Source: Rhodanobacter glycinis
GTDB lineage: Bacteria > Pseudomonadota > Gammaproteobacteria > Xanthomonadales > Rhodanobacteraceae
DNA: 64,000 nucleotides
Direction of reading: 5' to 3'
NCBI RefSeq assembly: GCF_006438785.1
Contig: NZ_RCZB01000001.1
Location: 1-64,000, forward strand
Part shown: in pieces, positions 50,954 to 63,197 of the stretch
Layout: the number at the start of each line of letters is the position of its first letter
How positions within the stretch are numbered: the stretch's first letter is position 1
The notes under the pieces: generated by a model
What the model was told of the DNA's origin: nothing
What the model saw: only the letters and a program-made list of their open reading frames with translations
Databases searched by the model: none
Translations under genes and position numbers: made by a program

Positions 50954-51859
50954 ATGATCCGTACCAGCCTGTTTGTTGCCGCCACCATTCTGGGAGTTGC
51001 CACCGTGCATGCCACCGATACTGACAGTTACAAACAAAGCATTGAGCAATGGCACACCGGCCGGGTCGAGCGGCTGACTGCGCCGGACGGTTGGCTGAGC
51101 CTGATCGGTCTGGAATGGCTGAAGGACGGCGCCAATCGCATCGGCAGTGCGGCCGACAACGACATCGTGCTGCAGGCCGGCCCGGCGCATCTCGGTGTGG
51201 CAAACCTGACCAGCAACGGTGACGTGCATCTCGTGCTGGCCAGCGACAGCGGCGCGTTGATCGATGGCAAGCCGGCACATGAGGCCACGCTGATCGACGA
51301 CATGAAGGCCGGCGACGGCACTCCGACCACGGTGAGTTTTGGTACTGCAAGCTTCTATGTGATCGATCGGGATGGCCGCAAGGGGCTGCGGGTGAAGGAT
51401 AGTGAAGCGTCCAGCCGCAAGCACTTCCTCGGCATCGACTCGTTTGCGATCGATCCGTTGTGGCGGATCGAGGCAACCTGGGTGCCGGCCAAGCCAGGCG
51501 AAACGCTGGAGATGGGCTCGGTGATCGGCACGATCGACAAGTATCCGGTGCCGGGCAAACTGGAGTTCACCCGCGACGGCAAACATTTCGAGATTCTGCC
51601 GGTGATCGAAGTGCCGGGCGACGCCCAGTACTTCATCGTGTTCGCCGATCGCACCAGTGGCAAGGAGACCTACGGAGCCGCGCGTTTCCTGTACATCGAT
51701 CCACCGAAAGACGGCAAAGTCGTGCTCGATTTCAACAAGGCGTACAACCCGCCGTGCGCGTTCACGGCATTCGCCACCTGTCCGCTGGCGCCGCCGGAAA
51801 ACCGGCTGGATCTGCGCGTGACCGCGGGCGAGAAAAACTACCGTGGCTCGCTTCACTGA
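50954..51859 (+). CDS. DUF1684 secreted protein, copy 1
   Basis: 301 aa. A signal peptide (to about residue 20, GVATVHA), then a beta-rich DUF1684 domain with LTAPDGWLSLIGLEWLKDG, VIDRDGRKGLRVKDSEA and the conserved end FNKAYNPPCAFTAFATCPLAP. Function unknown. It overlaps the next gene, a paralogue, by 17 nt. A GGAG site precedes the ATG. Known members have N-terminal signal sequences and are presumed envelope proteins. Confidence 0.85.
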   Translation: MIRTSLFVAATILGVATVHATDTDSYKQSIEQWHTGRVERLTAPDGWLSLIGLEWLKDGANRIGSAADNDIVLQAGPAHLGVANLTSNGDVHLVLASDSGALIDGKPAHEATLIDDMKAGDGTPTTVSFGTASFYVIDRDGRKGLRVKDSEASSRKHFLGIDSFAIDPLWRIEATWVPAKPGETLEMGSVIGTIDKYPVPGKLEFTRDGKHFEILPVIEVPGDAQYFIVFADRTSGKETYGAARFLYIDPPKDGKVVLDFNKAYNPPCAFTAFATCPLAPPENRLDLRVTAGEKNYRGSLH

Positions 51860-52754
51860 GTGGTGCGCGGTTATCGCGCTGACGCTGCTGGCGTCATTCA
51901 ATGCGTTCGCCGCCACGCCAGCCGATTACGCCAGCTCGGTGACCAGGGCACGTGCCCAACGTGTCGATGAGCTGAAACGTCCGGACGGCTATCTGGCACT
52001 CACCGCTTCAGGCTGGTTGCTGCCCGGCGACAACGCTGTGGGCAGCGCAGAGGACAATCGCTTCCGGATTCCCGGTGCGCCAGCGCATCTGGGCGTACTG
52101 AACCTGGATGCATATGCACGGGTGCACTTGCGGCTTGTCGAAACCCGCGACGTCAGCATCGATGGACACCCGGCCGCGACGTCGATCAGCGAGCTGCGGA
52201 CACAAGGCGACGGGGGCAAGCAGCAACCTACCCGCGTGAGTTTTGGCAGCAGCTATCTGTATGTGGTGGAGAATGGCACGCAGCGTGGTCTGCGGGTGAA
52301 GGACAACGACGCACCGCTGCGCGCGCATTTTCCGGGCTTCGATTATTTCCCGATCGATCCGTCATGGCGAATCGAGGCGGACTGGGTGCCATTCGCGCAG
52401 CCGCATGCGCTGAAGGTGGCCTACGTCACCGGCACCGAGAGCGATACGCCGATTGCGGGCAAGGCCGTGTTCCAGCGCGACGGCCACACTTACGAGCTGT
52501 TGCCGATCGACGAGGACGGCCAGTTGTTCTTCGTGTTCACCGATCGCACGGCCGGCAAACTGACCTACGGTGGCGCGCGGTTCCTGTATGCCGCGATGCC
52601 GAAGAACGGCAAGGTGCTGCTGGATTTCAATCTCGCGCAAAACCCGCCATGCGCGATCACGCCGCACGTCGTGTGCCCGCTGGCCCCGCCGGAGAACCGG
52701 CTGAAGCTGTCGGTGACGGCGGGCGAAAAAAAGTTTCGTGGCGGTGAGCACTGA
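51843..52754 (+). CDS. DUF1684 secreted protein, copy 2
   Basis: 303 aa, a diverged tandem copy of the preceding gene: LKRPDGYLALTASGWLLPGDN, GTQRGLRVKDNDAPLRAHFPG, and the Cys-containing end FNLAQNPPCAITPHVVCPLAPPENR. GTG start 17 nt inside the end of copy 1 on the same strand; its signal peptide (ALTLLASFNAFAAT) is intact. The pair arose by duplication and both keep the motif NPPCA...CPLAPPENRL, so both are likely functional. Confidence 0.84.
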   Translation: MARFTEWCAVIALTLLASFNAFAATPADYASSVTRARAQRVDELKRPDGYLALTASGWLLPGDNAVGSAEDNRFRIPGAPAHLGVLNLDAYARVHLRLVETRDVSIDGHPAATSISELRTQGDGGKQQPTRVSFGSSYLYVVENGTQRGLRVKDNDAPLRAHFPGFDYFPIDPSWRIEADWVPFAQPHALKVAYVTGTESDTPIAGKAVFQRDGHTYELLPIDEDGQLFFVFTDRTAGKLTYGGARFLYAAMPKNGKVLLDFNLAQNPPCAITPHVVCPLAPPENRLKLSVTAGEKKFRGGEH

Positions 52755-52777
52755 GCCACCGCCACGCGAGGGTTCGC

Positions 52778-53560
52778 TCAACGCCCCGTGAATACGGCCT
52801 TGCGCTTTTCCAGAAACGCCGTGGTGCCTTCACGCATGTCCTCGGTGGAAAACGCCAGCGCGAAACCTTGCGTCTCGAACTCCAGGCCCTGATCGATACT
52901 GGCTTCGCCGCCTTGCAGTACAGCATCGAGAATGCCTGCGGCGGCCAGCGGCGCGGCGCCGGCGAGCTGGTCGGCCAGTGCGTTCACCGCTTCATCCAGC
53001 GCCTCGGGCGCAACCACGCGGGTGACGATGCCCAGTTCATACGCGCGTTGCGCATTGATTGGCGCACCGGTCAGGCACAGCTCCAGCGCGGCGCCGCGGC
53101 CGGCCAGACGCAGCAGGCGCTGGGTGCCACCGAAGCCGGGTATCAGGCCGAGGTTGATTTCCGGCTGGCCGAACTTCGCTTTCTCGCTGGCCACGCGCAG
53201 GTGGCAAGCCATCGCCAGCTCCATGCCGCCACCAAGCGCGAAACCCTGGATGCGCGCGATCACCGGCTTGCCGAGCCGCTCGATCGAGCTCATCAGGCGC
53301 TGGCCGGTACGCGAGAAGCCCTGCGCCTGTACCGGCGTATAGCCGTTCATTTCGGCGATATCGGCGCCGGCAACGAACGCCTTCTCGCCCGCACCGGTCA
53401 ATACCACCGCGCGCACGGCGTCATCCTGCGCCGCTTGTGTAAACGCGATGGTCAACTCGTTGAGTGTGTCGCGGTTCAGCGCGTTGAGCTTGTCGGGGCG
53501 GTTGACGATGATCGTGTGTACCGCACCGCGATTGCTGATTTCCAGGTTGCGATAAGCCAT
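52778..53560 (-). CDS. Enoyl-CoA hydratase/isomerase (crotonase) family protein
   Basis: 260 aa. Crotonase fold with the oxyanion-hole segments AFVAGADIAEM and GFALGGGMELAMACHL and the catalytic-Glu pattern GQPEINLGLIPGFGGTQRL. Both Glu residues of hydratases (E in GGMELAM and in QPEINLG) are present, so hydration of short enoyl-CoA is likely. Good GGGAG before the ATG. It converges on the DUF1684 pair. Confidence 0.88.
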   Translation of the reverse strand: MAYRNLEISNRGAVHTIIVNRPDKLNALNRDTLNELTIAFTQAAQDDAVRAVVLTGAGEKAFVAGADIAEMNGYTPVQAQGFSRTGQRLMSSIERLGKPVIARIQGFALGGGMELAMACHLRVASEKAKFGQPEINLGLIPGFGGTQRLLRLAGRGAALELCLTGAPINAQRAYELGIVTRVVAPEALDEAVNALADQLAGAAPLAAAGILDAVLQGGEASIDQGLEFETQGFALAFSTEDMREGTTAFLEKRKAVFTGR

Positions 53561-53726
53561 GAGCGACTCCCGATGGATGCAAAAACGCGATGGTAGCAGC
53601 GGGAACCTTTGTCGCTGGGGGGGTTCTCAAGCCACGGGCGCCATCGCTGCATGAATCCGGCGAACCGCTTAGGATGGTCCGTCAGGATCGACTGTCGAGT
53701 TAGGGAAAGGCCCGGTGGAGAAAGGC

Positions 53727-54452
53727 ATGACATATCTGCGTTGCGGTCTCCTCGGCATGTCGCTGTTGCTGGGGGGCGTGGTGCATGCGCAGAGCCGGTT
53801 GCCGGCGGCAGCCACTCCGGCGAAGCCCGACAAGGCAAAACTGTCCTACGCGATCGGTTACCAGATCGGCAGCCAGTTCGCGGACGGCAAACCGGAGGTG
53901 GATATTCCCGTGCTGGTGCGGGCGATTCAGGATGCCTATGCCAAGCGTCATCCGACGGTGTCGATGCAGGACATGCATTTGCAACTGCAGCGGCTGGATC
54001 AGCAGATGCACGCCGATGCGCTGGCTCAGTTCAAGCACATTGCCGCGGTCAACGCGCGCAAGAGCGCTGCTTACATGGCGCGCAACCGGCAGCAGCCCGG
54101 CGTGGTGCAGTTGCCGTCGGGTATCCAGTACGCCGTGCTGAGCGGCGGTACCGGCATCAGTCCGACCGTGACCAGCGTGGTCACCGTGAATTACCGCGGC
54201 ATGTTGATCGACGGCACCGAATTCGACAGCACCTGGGCGCACGGCGCACCGGTGAGTTTCACCGTCAACAAGGTGCTCCCCGGCTGGCAGGACGTGCTCC
54301 CGCGCATGCACGTGGGCGATCGCTGGAAAGTGGTGATCCCACCCCAGTTGGCCTATGGCGAAAATGGCCAGCTGCCGCGGATTGGTCCGAACGAAGCGCT
54401 GGTGTTCGAGATCGAACTGCTCGATACCAAGGCCGCTGCCGGCAAGCCCTGA
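53727..54452 (+). CDS. FKBP-type peptidyl-prolyl isomerase (Mip/FkpA-like), periplasmic
   Basis: 241 aa. A signal peptide (LLGMSLLLGGVVHAQ), an N-terminal dimerisation domain (KLSYAIGYQIGSQFADG, about 40-125), and a C-terminal FKBP domain (VTVNYRGMLIDGTEFDST, VLPGWQDVLPRMHVGDRWKVVIPPQLAYGE as separate conserved parts). It speeds proline isomerisation of exported proteins. The ATG with a GGAG/AAAGG site is chosen over the GTG four codons earlier. Confidence 0.9.
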   Translation: MTYLRCGLLGMSLLLGGVVHAQSRLPAAATPAKPDKAKLSYAIGYQIGSQFADGKPEVDIPVLVRAIQDAYAKRHPTVSMQDMHLQLQRLDQQMHADALAQFKHIAAVNARKSAAYMARNRQQPGVVQLPSGIQYAVLSGGTGISPTVTSVVTVNYRGMLIDGTEFDSTWAHGAPVSFTVNKVLPGWQDVLPRMHVGDRWKVVIPPQLAYGENGQLPRIGPNEALVFEIELLDTKAAAGKP

Positions 54453-54479
54453 TCCACTCCAGTGGTAGCATGATGGGGC

Positions 54480-54671
54480 ATGTCGAACGCCCCGAACCCT
54501 GTCGAAACTCTGCCATTGACTCCCTGCATCGGCATCTGCCGACTGGACGGGCGCGGGTATTGCGTGGGCTGTCAGCGCACCGGTGAGGAGATCGGTCGCT
54601 GGCGCGCGATGAGTGATGCGGAGCGGCTGCACGTGATGCAGGTGATCCTGCCTGAGCGCAAGTTGTCGTGA
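54480..54671 (+). CDS. DUF1289 family small Cys-rich protein
   Basis: 63 aa. The pattern CIGICRLDGRGYCVGCQRTGEEIGRW has four Cys residues (16, 20, 28, 31) of the DUF1289 family, thought to bind a metal or Fe-S cluster. Function unknown. Its stop overlaps the Nudix start (TGATG), so the two are translated together. Confidence 0.85.
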   Translation: MSNAPNPVETLPLTPCIGICRLDGRGYCVGCQRTGEEIGRWRAMSDAERLHVMQVILPERKLS

Positions 54672-55261
54672 TGGATGCGCTGATCAACGCGCTGCTGCCG
54701 CTGTCGACACCGCCGACGGCGCCGGGTTGGAATCACGCGGACATGACCGAACTGCTGGGCCACAGCAAACGCGAGCCAGCCGCCGTGCTGGTCGGTTTTC
54801 GCGAGGGCGTTCAACCACGGTTGGTACTGACCGTCCGCACCGATCACTTGCAGGCACACGCCGGCCAGGTGGCATTCCCCGGTGGTCGCAGCGATCCGGC
54901 TGATGACGATGCGTTGACCACCGCCCTGCGCGAAAGCGAAGAGGAGATCGGCCTGGATCGCGCTCTGGTGATGCCGCTGGGCTATCTGGATTGCTTCGAG
55001 ACGATCAGTGGCTTCTGCATCACGCCGGTGGTGGCGAAGATTGCCACCGAAGCACAGCTGTATCCGGCACCTGACGAAGTCGCGGAGGTGTTCGAGGTGC
55101 CGCTGGCCTTCCTGCTGGAACCGGCGAACCTGCGCCGCTATACGATGGAGTTTCGCGGCCGCCACCGGCCGATGGTGGAGTTCGTCCATGGTGGCCATCG
55201 CATATGGGGTGCCACCGCCGCGATGCTGTTCAACCTGCTGCAGAGGATGGGACGCACATGA
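54671..55261 (+). CDS. CoA pyrophosphatase (Nudix hydrolase, NudL-like)
   Basis: 196 aa. The NudL/CoA signature LTVRTDHLQAHAGQVAFPGG is followed by the Nudix box (GGRSDPADDDALTTALRESE then EEIGL), in which the first Glu of GX5E is Asp. It likely hydrolyses CoA or its derivatives to phosphopantetheine and 3',5'-ADP. It shares one base with the DUF1289 stop and overlaps the next gene by 4 nt. Confidence 0.86.
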   Translation: MDALINALLPLSTPPTAPGWNHADMTELLGHSKREPAAVLVGFREGVQPRLVLTVRTDHLQAHAGQVAFPGGRSDPADDDALTTALRESEEEIGLDRALVMPLGYLDCFETISGFCITPVVAKIATEAQLYPAPDEVAEVFEVPLAFLLEPANLRRYTMEFRGRHRPMVEFVHGGHRIWGATAAMLFNLLQRMGRT

Positions 55262-56109
55262 CGCTCAAGACTACCTTGATCGACGCGACGGAACTGGCCG
55301 CATGGCCGCCGCACGAAGTGCTGATCGTGGATTGCCGCTTCGATCTGGCCGATCCGGCCAAGGGTGGTCGCGACTATCTGGATGGCCATATCCCCGGTGC
55401 CGTATTCGCCAGCCTCGATCACGACCTGTCCGACCTGTCGCGCCAGGCCGAAGGCCTCGGCCGGCATCCGTTGCCACTGGAGCCGGCGTTCAACGCGCTG
55501 CTGTCGCGCTGGGGCTGGCATGCGGGCATGCAGGTGGTGAGCTATGACGCTGGCAGCGGTGCGCTGGCCGCGGCGCGGCTGTGGTGGCTGCTGCGACTGG
55601 TCGGCGTGCATGAGGTGGCTGTGCTTGATGGCGGCTACGCCGCGTGGCTGGCGGCAGGCCTGCCGGTCGAATCCGGCGCGGCCGCCGCGCGAACCGCCAC
55701 GCGAGTTTCCCTCCGTTACGACGAGAGCCAGGTGCTGCTTGATCATGCCGTGCTGCTGGGCGGCGCGTCGGGTCGGTTGCTGGATGCACGCGCGACACCG
55801 CGTTATCGCGGCGACGTCGAGCCGCTGGATCGGGTCGGCGGCCATGTACCCGGCGCGCTGAACCGGCCGTTCGCCGACAACCTTGGCAGCGATGGCCGCT
55901 TCAAGCCGGCCGCGCAGTTGCGTGACGAATTCACGGCCGTGCTCGGTTCGACTGCGCCCTCGCAGGTGGTGCACATGTGTGGCTCCGGCGTCACTGCCTG
56001 CCACAATCTGCTGGCGATGGAGCATGCCGGGCTGCACGGCTCACGGCTTTACGCGCCGTCGTGGAGCGGCTGGGTCAGCGATCCAACGCGGGCGGTCGCC
56101 AAGGGCTGA
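55258..56109 (+). CDS. Two-domain sulfurtransferase (rhodanese/3-mercaptopyruvate sulfurtransferase type)
   Basis: 283 aa, two rhodanese domains. The N-terminal one (about 10-140) has VDCRFDLADPAKGGRDYLDG and GHIPGAVFASLDHDL; the C-terminal one carries the active Cys in CGSGVTACHN, a loop of the mercaptopyruvate group (CGSGVTA). It moves sulfane sulfur to cyanide, thiols or proteins. ATGA overlap with the Nudix gene marks one operon. Confidence 0.9.
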   Translation: MTLKTTLIDATELAAWPPHEVLIVDCRFDLADPAKGGRDYLDGHIPGAVFASLDHDLSDLSRQAEGLGRHPLPLEPAFNALLSRWGWHAGMQVVSYDAGSGALAAARLWWLLRLVGVHEVAVLDGGYAAWLAAGLPVESGAAAARTATRVSLRYDESQVLLDHAVLLGGASGRLLDARATPRYRGDVEPLDRVGGHVPGALNRPFADNLGSDGRFKPAAQLRDEFTAVLGSTAPSQVVHMCGSGVTACHNLLAMEHAGLHGSRLYAPSWSGWVSDPTRAVAKG

Positions 56110-56146
56110 TCTTGCAGGAACCCGCCAGCGAGCTCCTGCACCAGGC

Positions 56147-56905
56147 TCACTTTTTTTCTTTCAGTCGTGCCACCAGCTGTTGCAACACCGCCTGCGTCTG
56201 TGGGTGGAAGAACGCATCGGTGAAGTCTTCCAGCGGCAACGCATCCAGGTCGGCGTAAGCCGCAGCGAGGTCCGCACGCGCCAGTGTGCGGGTGGCGAGC
56301 ATCGCGTGCGTCGGCAATGCCAGCAATTCACCCAGCCAGCGCAGTGCACGTGTGGTGACCTGGTCGACACCGGTGAGTTCATCGACGAAGCCGCAGGCCA
56401 GCGCTTCGGATGCCTCGATCATGGCGCCGGAAACCAGCAGCCGTTCGGCGCGGTAAGTGCCGACCACGCGACGCAACGCCAGCTGGATCGCCTCGGGCAC
56501 GATCAGTCCCACCTGTACTTCGTTCAGGCCGATCCGGTACGCGCCTTCGGCCATTACACGGTAATCGCAGAACAATGCCAGCACCGCACCGCCGGCCGGG
56601 CTGTGGCCGGTGATCGCCGCAACCAACGGAATCGGTGCGCGGGCCAGCGTGCCGCATAGCGAGAAAAATTCGCGCCAGTACTCAAGTACGCCAGCGCGGT
56701 CGCGTGCCAGCAGCGCGGGCACGTCGACGCCGGCGGAGAACAGCCCCTGCGCGCCGGACAGCACGATGCCGCGCACACTTTCGCGCATGCTGTCATCGAT
56801 GGCGGTGTGCAGCGCGCGCAGCAGTTCCAGGTTCAGCGCGTTGACCGGCGGTCGGGCCAGCTGGATCTCGCGGATGCCGTTGTCGTGGTTGGTGATGTTG
56901 AGCAT
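56147..56905 (-). CDS. Enoyl-CoA hydratase/isomerase family protein, second crotonase
   Basis: 252 aa. Crotonase fold: GLFSAGVDVPALL, ITGHSPAGGAVLALFCDYRVM and GLNEVQVGLIVPEAI. Only one of the two usual catalytic Glu residues is clear (in NEVQVG); the first position is Ala (GGAVLAL). That pattern fits delta3-delta2-enoyl-CoA isomerases or other crotonases better than hydratases. GGAG precedes the ATG. Confidence 0.82.
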   Translation of the reverse strand: MLNITNHDNGIREIQLARPPVNALNLELLRALHTAIDDSMRESVRGIVLSGAQGLFSAGVDVPALLARDRAGVLEYWREFFSLCGTLARAPIPLVAAITGHSPAGGAVLALFCDYRVMAEGAYRIGLNEVQVGLIVPEAIQLALRRVVGTYRAERLLVSGAMIEASEALACGFVDELTGVDQVTTRALRWLGELLALPTHAMLATRTLARADLAAAYADLDALPLEDFTDAFFHPQTQAVLQQLVARLKEKK

Positions 56906-56926
56906 GGGGAACTCCGGCTCGATGAT

Positions 56927-58396
56927 TTACGGTTGGGGATTGTCGGCGTCGGTCCAGCTGTAGCGCACGGCATAGTCCAGCGTGGTCTTGCCGTTGGCTG
57001 GCACCTCGACGCGGAACTCCAGCGTGTCCGGTGTCTGCTGGCTGGGCTTGCTGCTGGATGAAATCAGTGTCCACTGCCGCCAGCGGGAGGGATGCTCGCG
57101 CACGGTCACCGTGCGCGCACTGTCGCCCGCGTTGCTGAGGTTGATGCGGAATGCCTCGTCCATCGTGTGGCCGGACTTGTCCTCGCTGAAACCCGTACGC
57201 GTGCGCTCCGCGCGCAGATCGAATGCGGTACCCAGGGCGATCGTCGCATCGGTGCCTTTCGGGGTGTCGTTGATGCGACCTTCGCCGATGAACTGCGGTG
57301 TGCCGTTGCGATCGGCGGTGAGTACACGCAGGTAGCCGGCCGGCAAGCTGTCGAACGCCTTCAGCTTCAGGGTGCTGACGATGGCGCTGCCGCCACCGAG
57401 ATTGAAGTCCCGAGCCAGGATAGGTTGCTGCGGCTGGAAGCCGTTGCCGTTCTCGTACAGCGCGGTGCGCTCGCAATCCAGCGCGCGGTTTGCGTACAGC
57501 GGTACCTGGCTGACGCTGCCATCGGGCAGGTCGACCGCAGCGGGCAGCGTGTAGCTGCGGTAATCGCCGACACTGTCCTGTTGCGGCATGTCGGCACTTT
57601 CGGCCTTCGCGTTGAAGCCACGCGCCATGGCCATCATCGGGCGTGGTGCCGACGCCTTGGCCATGTTCGGCTCGCCGGCAATCAGGGTCAGCTGCGCATG
57701 GCGCCAGTCGCGGCCGCTGCGGTTGGCGATGCTGGCGCGTGATTCGAACTGCATGCGACAGGCGACACCTGGTTGCAGAGTCGCCACATACGCGGCACGC
57801 CAGCCAAGGCCGGATGTGGGATAGCTGAGCACGGCGTTGGTCTGGCCTGCGCGCGCGGCATCCACCCGCAGGCTCAGGCTGGAACCGGTCGGGAAATCGG
57901 CACCAGTCGTGCGCACGGCGGCATAGTTGCTGACCAGGGTAGTGTTGCCGCTGTTGTCGCGTACCAGCAGGCCATCACCCGCACGCAGCAAGGTGCCGCT
58001 GGCCAGCGACTGGCCACTGTTGCCGAGTACGTCCACGGTATGGCCGGTCAATCCGGTCAGTGCCGCATTGGCGCCCTGCGCCAGCAGCAGTCGCTGCGAG
58101 ATCACCTTGGCATCCTTGTCGGGAAATCCCAGGGCCAGCGCTTCGGGATCGAGGAAGCCCGGCAAGTCACCGATCACCACGTCGTGCGTGCCCGCGGCCA
58201 GGGTCAGCGCGCGCTGCTCGCGCACTACCGCGTAGCCGTCATCGACATTGCCACCGCCGTTGCTGGCGTACAGCGCAGCACTGTCGCTGCGGTACAGGGT
58301 GAGCGAGGTGGTGTTGTCGGCGGCATGTGCCGTGGCGGCGCCGGCCAAGGCGGCGATGCAGGCGAGGGCAAGGGCGGGGCGATGTATTGTTGTCAT
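56927..58396 (-). CDS. DUF4139 secreted protein
   Basis: 489 aa. Signal peptide (ALACIAALAGAATAHAA), then a DUF4139-type beta-rich protein: DVVIGDLPGFLDPEALALGF, LSYPTSGLGWRAAYVATL, SGRDWRHAQLTLIAGEP, VPLYANRALDCE and a C-terminal VTVREHPSRWRQWTLI. Members of this family have no assigned function; some are related to MuiA mucoidy inhibitors. It is 21 bp upstream of the crotonase on the same strand. Confidence 0.78.
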   Translation of the reverse strand: MTTIHRPALALACIAALAGAATAHAADNTTSLTLYRSDSAALYASNGGGNVDDGYAVVREQRALTLAAGTHDVVIGDLPGFLDPEALALGFPDKDAKVISQRLLLAQGANAALTGLTGHTVDVLGNSGQSLASGTLLRAGDGLLVRDNSGNTTLVSNYAAVRTTGADFPTGSSLSLRVDAARAGQTNAVLSYPTSGLGWRAAYVATLQPGVACRMQFESRASIANRSGRDWRHAQLTLIAGEPNMAKASAPRPMMAMARGFNAKAESADMPQQDSVGDYRSYTLPAAVDLPDGSVSQVPLYANRALDCERTALYENGNGFQPQQPILARDFNLGGGSAIVSTLKLKAFDSLPAGYLRVLTADRNGTPQFIGEGRINDTPKGTDATIALGTAFDLRAERTRTGFSEDKSGHTMDEAFRINLSNAGDSARTVTVREHPSRWRQWTLISSSSKPSQQTPDTLEFRVEVPANGKTTLDYAVRYSWTDADNPQP

Positions 58397-58611
58397 GGCG
58401 CGCGTTCCATCGTGGAGAGCAGATCGTCATGATAGCGATCCCGCATGCATGCCGTGCGTCGATTGCATCACCGCGCGCCGAGAAGTGCCGGCATCCACGC
58501 CGGTTTGGCGCCCCGCCGGTTCGCATCGTCGCCGCAGGGTCAGGACTGTCCAAGCATGGGCAACACGGATTCACTATCGTGGCGCGAGAATTCCCTGTCG
58601 ATGACCCGATC

Positions 58612-59112
58612 ATGCCTACGCCAATGACGATCCACATCGCACCCGCCCGCCTGCCGAACGACATCGAGATCGTGCGTGGGCTGTTCGCGGAATACATCGA
58701 CAGTCTCGGCATCGATCTCTCCTTCCAGGACGTGGGCGCGGAGCTGGCGCAACTGCCGGGCAAGTACGCGCCGCCCCGCGGTGTGATCCTGATCGCGCGC
58801 GACGGCGCGGGGTCGGTGCTGGGTTGCGTGGCGTTGCGACCCTGGTCGCAGCCGGGGGTGTGCGAGATCAAGCGCCTCTACGTGCGGCCTGCGGCGCGTG
58901 GGCATGCGCTGGGGCGACGATTGGCCGAGGCGGTGATTGCCTGGGCAACCCGGACTGGCTATGCGCGCGTGCTGCTGGACACGCTGGCCTCGATGCAGGC
59001 GGCGCGGCAACTTTATGTCGCGCTGGGTTTTCGTCCGGTGGCGCCGTATTACGACAACCCGGTGCCGGACACGTTGTACATGGCGCTGGAACTCGAGCCG
59101 GGAACGACCTGA
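58612..59112 (+). CDS. GNAT-family N-acetyltransferase
   Basis: 166 aa. GNAT core: VLGCVALRPW, then the acetyl-CoA loop KRLYVRPAARGHALGRRLAE (the R/QxxGxG/A pattern) and DTLASMQAARQLYVALGF. Substrate unknown. The ATG at 58612 is chosen; a long open frame upstream overlaps the DUF4139 start and reads as noise. Its end is 12 bp from the convergent AraC gene. Confidence 0.85.
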   Translation: MPTPMTIHIAPARLPNDIEIVRGLFAEYIDSLGIDLSFQDVGAELAQLPGKYAPPRGVILIARDGAGSVLGCVALRPWSQPGVCEIKRLYVRPAARGHALGRRLAEAVIAWATRTGYARVLLDTLASMQAARQLYVALGFRPVAPYYDNPVPDTLYMALELEPGTT

Positions 59113-59124
59113 GCGAGACGCGAA

Positions 59125-59760
59125 CTACGCAGCAGACCAACCCGCACGGAAGGCGGCGGGGGTCATGCCGAATGTTTTCACGAATTCGCGGTTGAGATGT
59201 GCCTGGTCGTAGAAGCCCGCGTCGAGTGCCGCTTCGATGATCGGCGCCTGGATGCGCAACAATGCCTTGGCCTTGTGCACGGCCAGCAACACGTGAAAGT
59301 TGTGCAGGCTGGTGTCGGTCTCGCGGCGGAACGCGCGCGCCAGGTGACCGGCGGAAACTTTGCAGGCCTGCGCGAGTGCCTCCACGTCGGTGTGCAACGA
59401 AGGGCGTCCGGCCAGCAGGGCCATGGCCCGTGCGCCGAGAGCATCGCGGGAGCTGCCGCTTGAGGCGTTCTTCGCAGCGGATGGTGCGAAGCGCGAGGTA
59501 AAGGCCCAACTACTGCCATCCACCGGCTCGAAGCGGTGGATCACGCCGGCGGGCACCACGATGGTGTCGCCAGCGGCGACCTCCCGGCAGGTCATGGGAA
59601 GGCGCAGCCGCGCCCGCCCCGCCAGCACCTGCACGATCTCGTCGCCAGCATGGAAATGCGGCCGGAAGCGCCATGCATGGCGCGCACCGGTGATCGTCTC
59701 GACCCGGTCCGATCCGCTCGGGCTGAGCATGAACGAAGTACGGGTGGCTGCGGCGCGCAT
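59125..59760 (-). CDS. AraC-family regulator with N-terminal cupin
   Basis: 211 aa. A cupin-like sensor (RFRPHFHAGDEIVQVLAGRA, about 30-90) is followed by two AraC HTH motifs (VEALAQACKVSAGHLARAFR and IIEAALDAGFYDQAHLNREF). The GMTPAAFRAG end is typical. Small AraC proteins with a cupin often regulate a neighbouring transporter or enzyme; candidates here are the convergent GNAT gene or the upstream thioesterase. Confidence 0.85.
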   Translation of the reverse strand: MRAAATRTSFMLSPSGSDRVETITGARHAWRFRPHFHAGDEIVQVLAGRARLRLPMTCREVAAGDTIVVPAGVIHRFEPVDGSSWAFTSRFAPSAAKNASSGSSRDALGARAMALLAGRPSLHTDVEALAQACKVSAGHLARAFRRETDTSLHNFHVLLAVHKAKALLRIQAPIIEAALDAGFYDQAHLNREFVKTFGMTPAAFRAGWSAA

Positions 59761-59775
59761 GGGCTGGTTATCGGG

Positions 59776-60257
59776 CTAGGCGGCGGCGATGCGTATCGCT
59801 TCGGGCAACGGCACCGGCTTGCCGCTGGCCGGGTCCATCCACACCATCACCACGTGACCGTCGCAATACAGCTGATCAGGATGTTCGGCGTCGATCACTC
59901 GATGCGCGATCGTCATCGAGCTGTTGCCCACGCGCTCGCAGAACAGCTGCACCTGCAACTGCGCAGGCCATGCGATGGGGCGGCGGTAGTTGATCTGGCT
60001 GGCGGCCATCACCGGCATGGTGTGATCGTCGAACCACGGTCCGGGCACGTGGCTTAGCCACTGCAGCCGGGCCTCTTCCAGGTAGGTGAGGTAGTTGGAG
60101 TTGTTGACGTGGTTGAACGCGTCGAGGTCGCGCCAGCGCACGCCAATCGCGGCGACGTACAACGGAGTATCGCTGTCGCCTTTCGGCGTGATCCCGGCGG
60201 CATCGTTCGCAACCGGAGCGGCGGTGGGCGTGGCTTGCGTGGTGGACTTGCGTGGAC

Positions 60258-60261
<4 letters not shown>
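59776..60261 (-). CDS. Acyl-CoA thioesterase (4HBT hot-dog fold)
   Basis: 161 aa. Hot-dog domain with [20 protein letters not shown] (catalytic Asp in DxDxxxHVNN), a YbgC/FadM-like motif, and [10 protein letters not shown]. The first ~35 residues are Thr/Pro-rich and probably disordered. The ATG overlaps the uvrA stop (ATGA), so it is co-translated with uvrA, a link with no obvious functional meaning. Confidence 0.88.
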
Positions 60262-63197
<2,936 letters not shown>

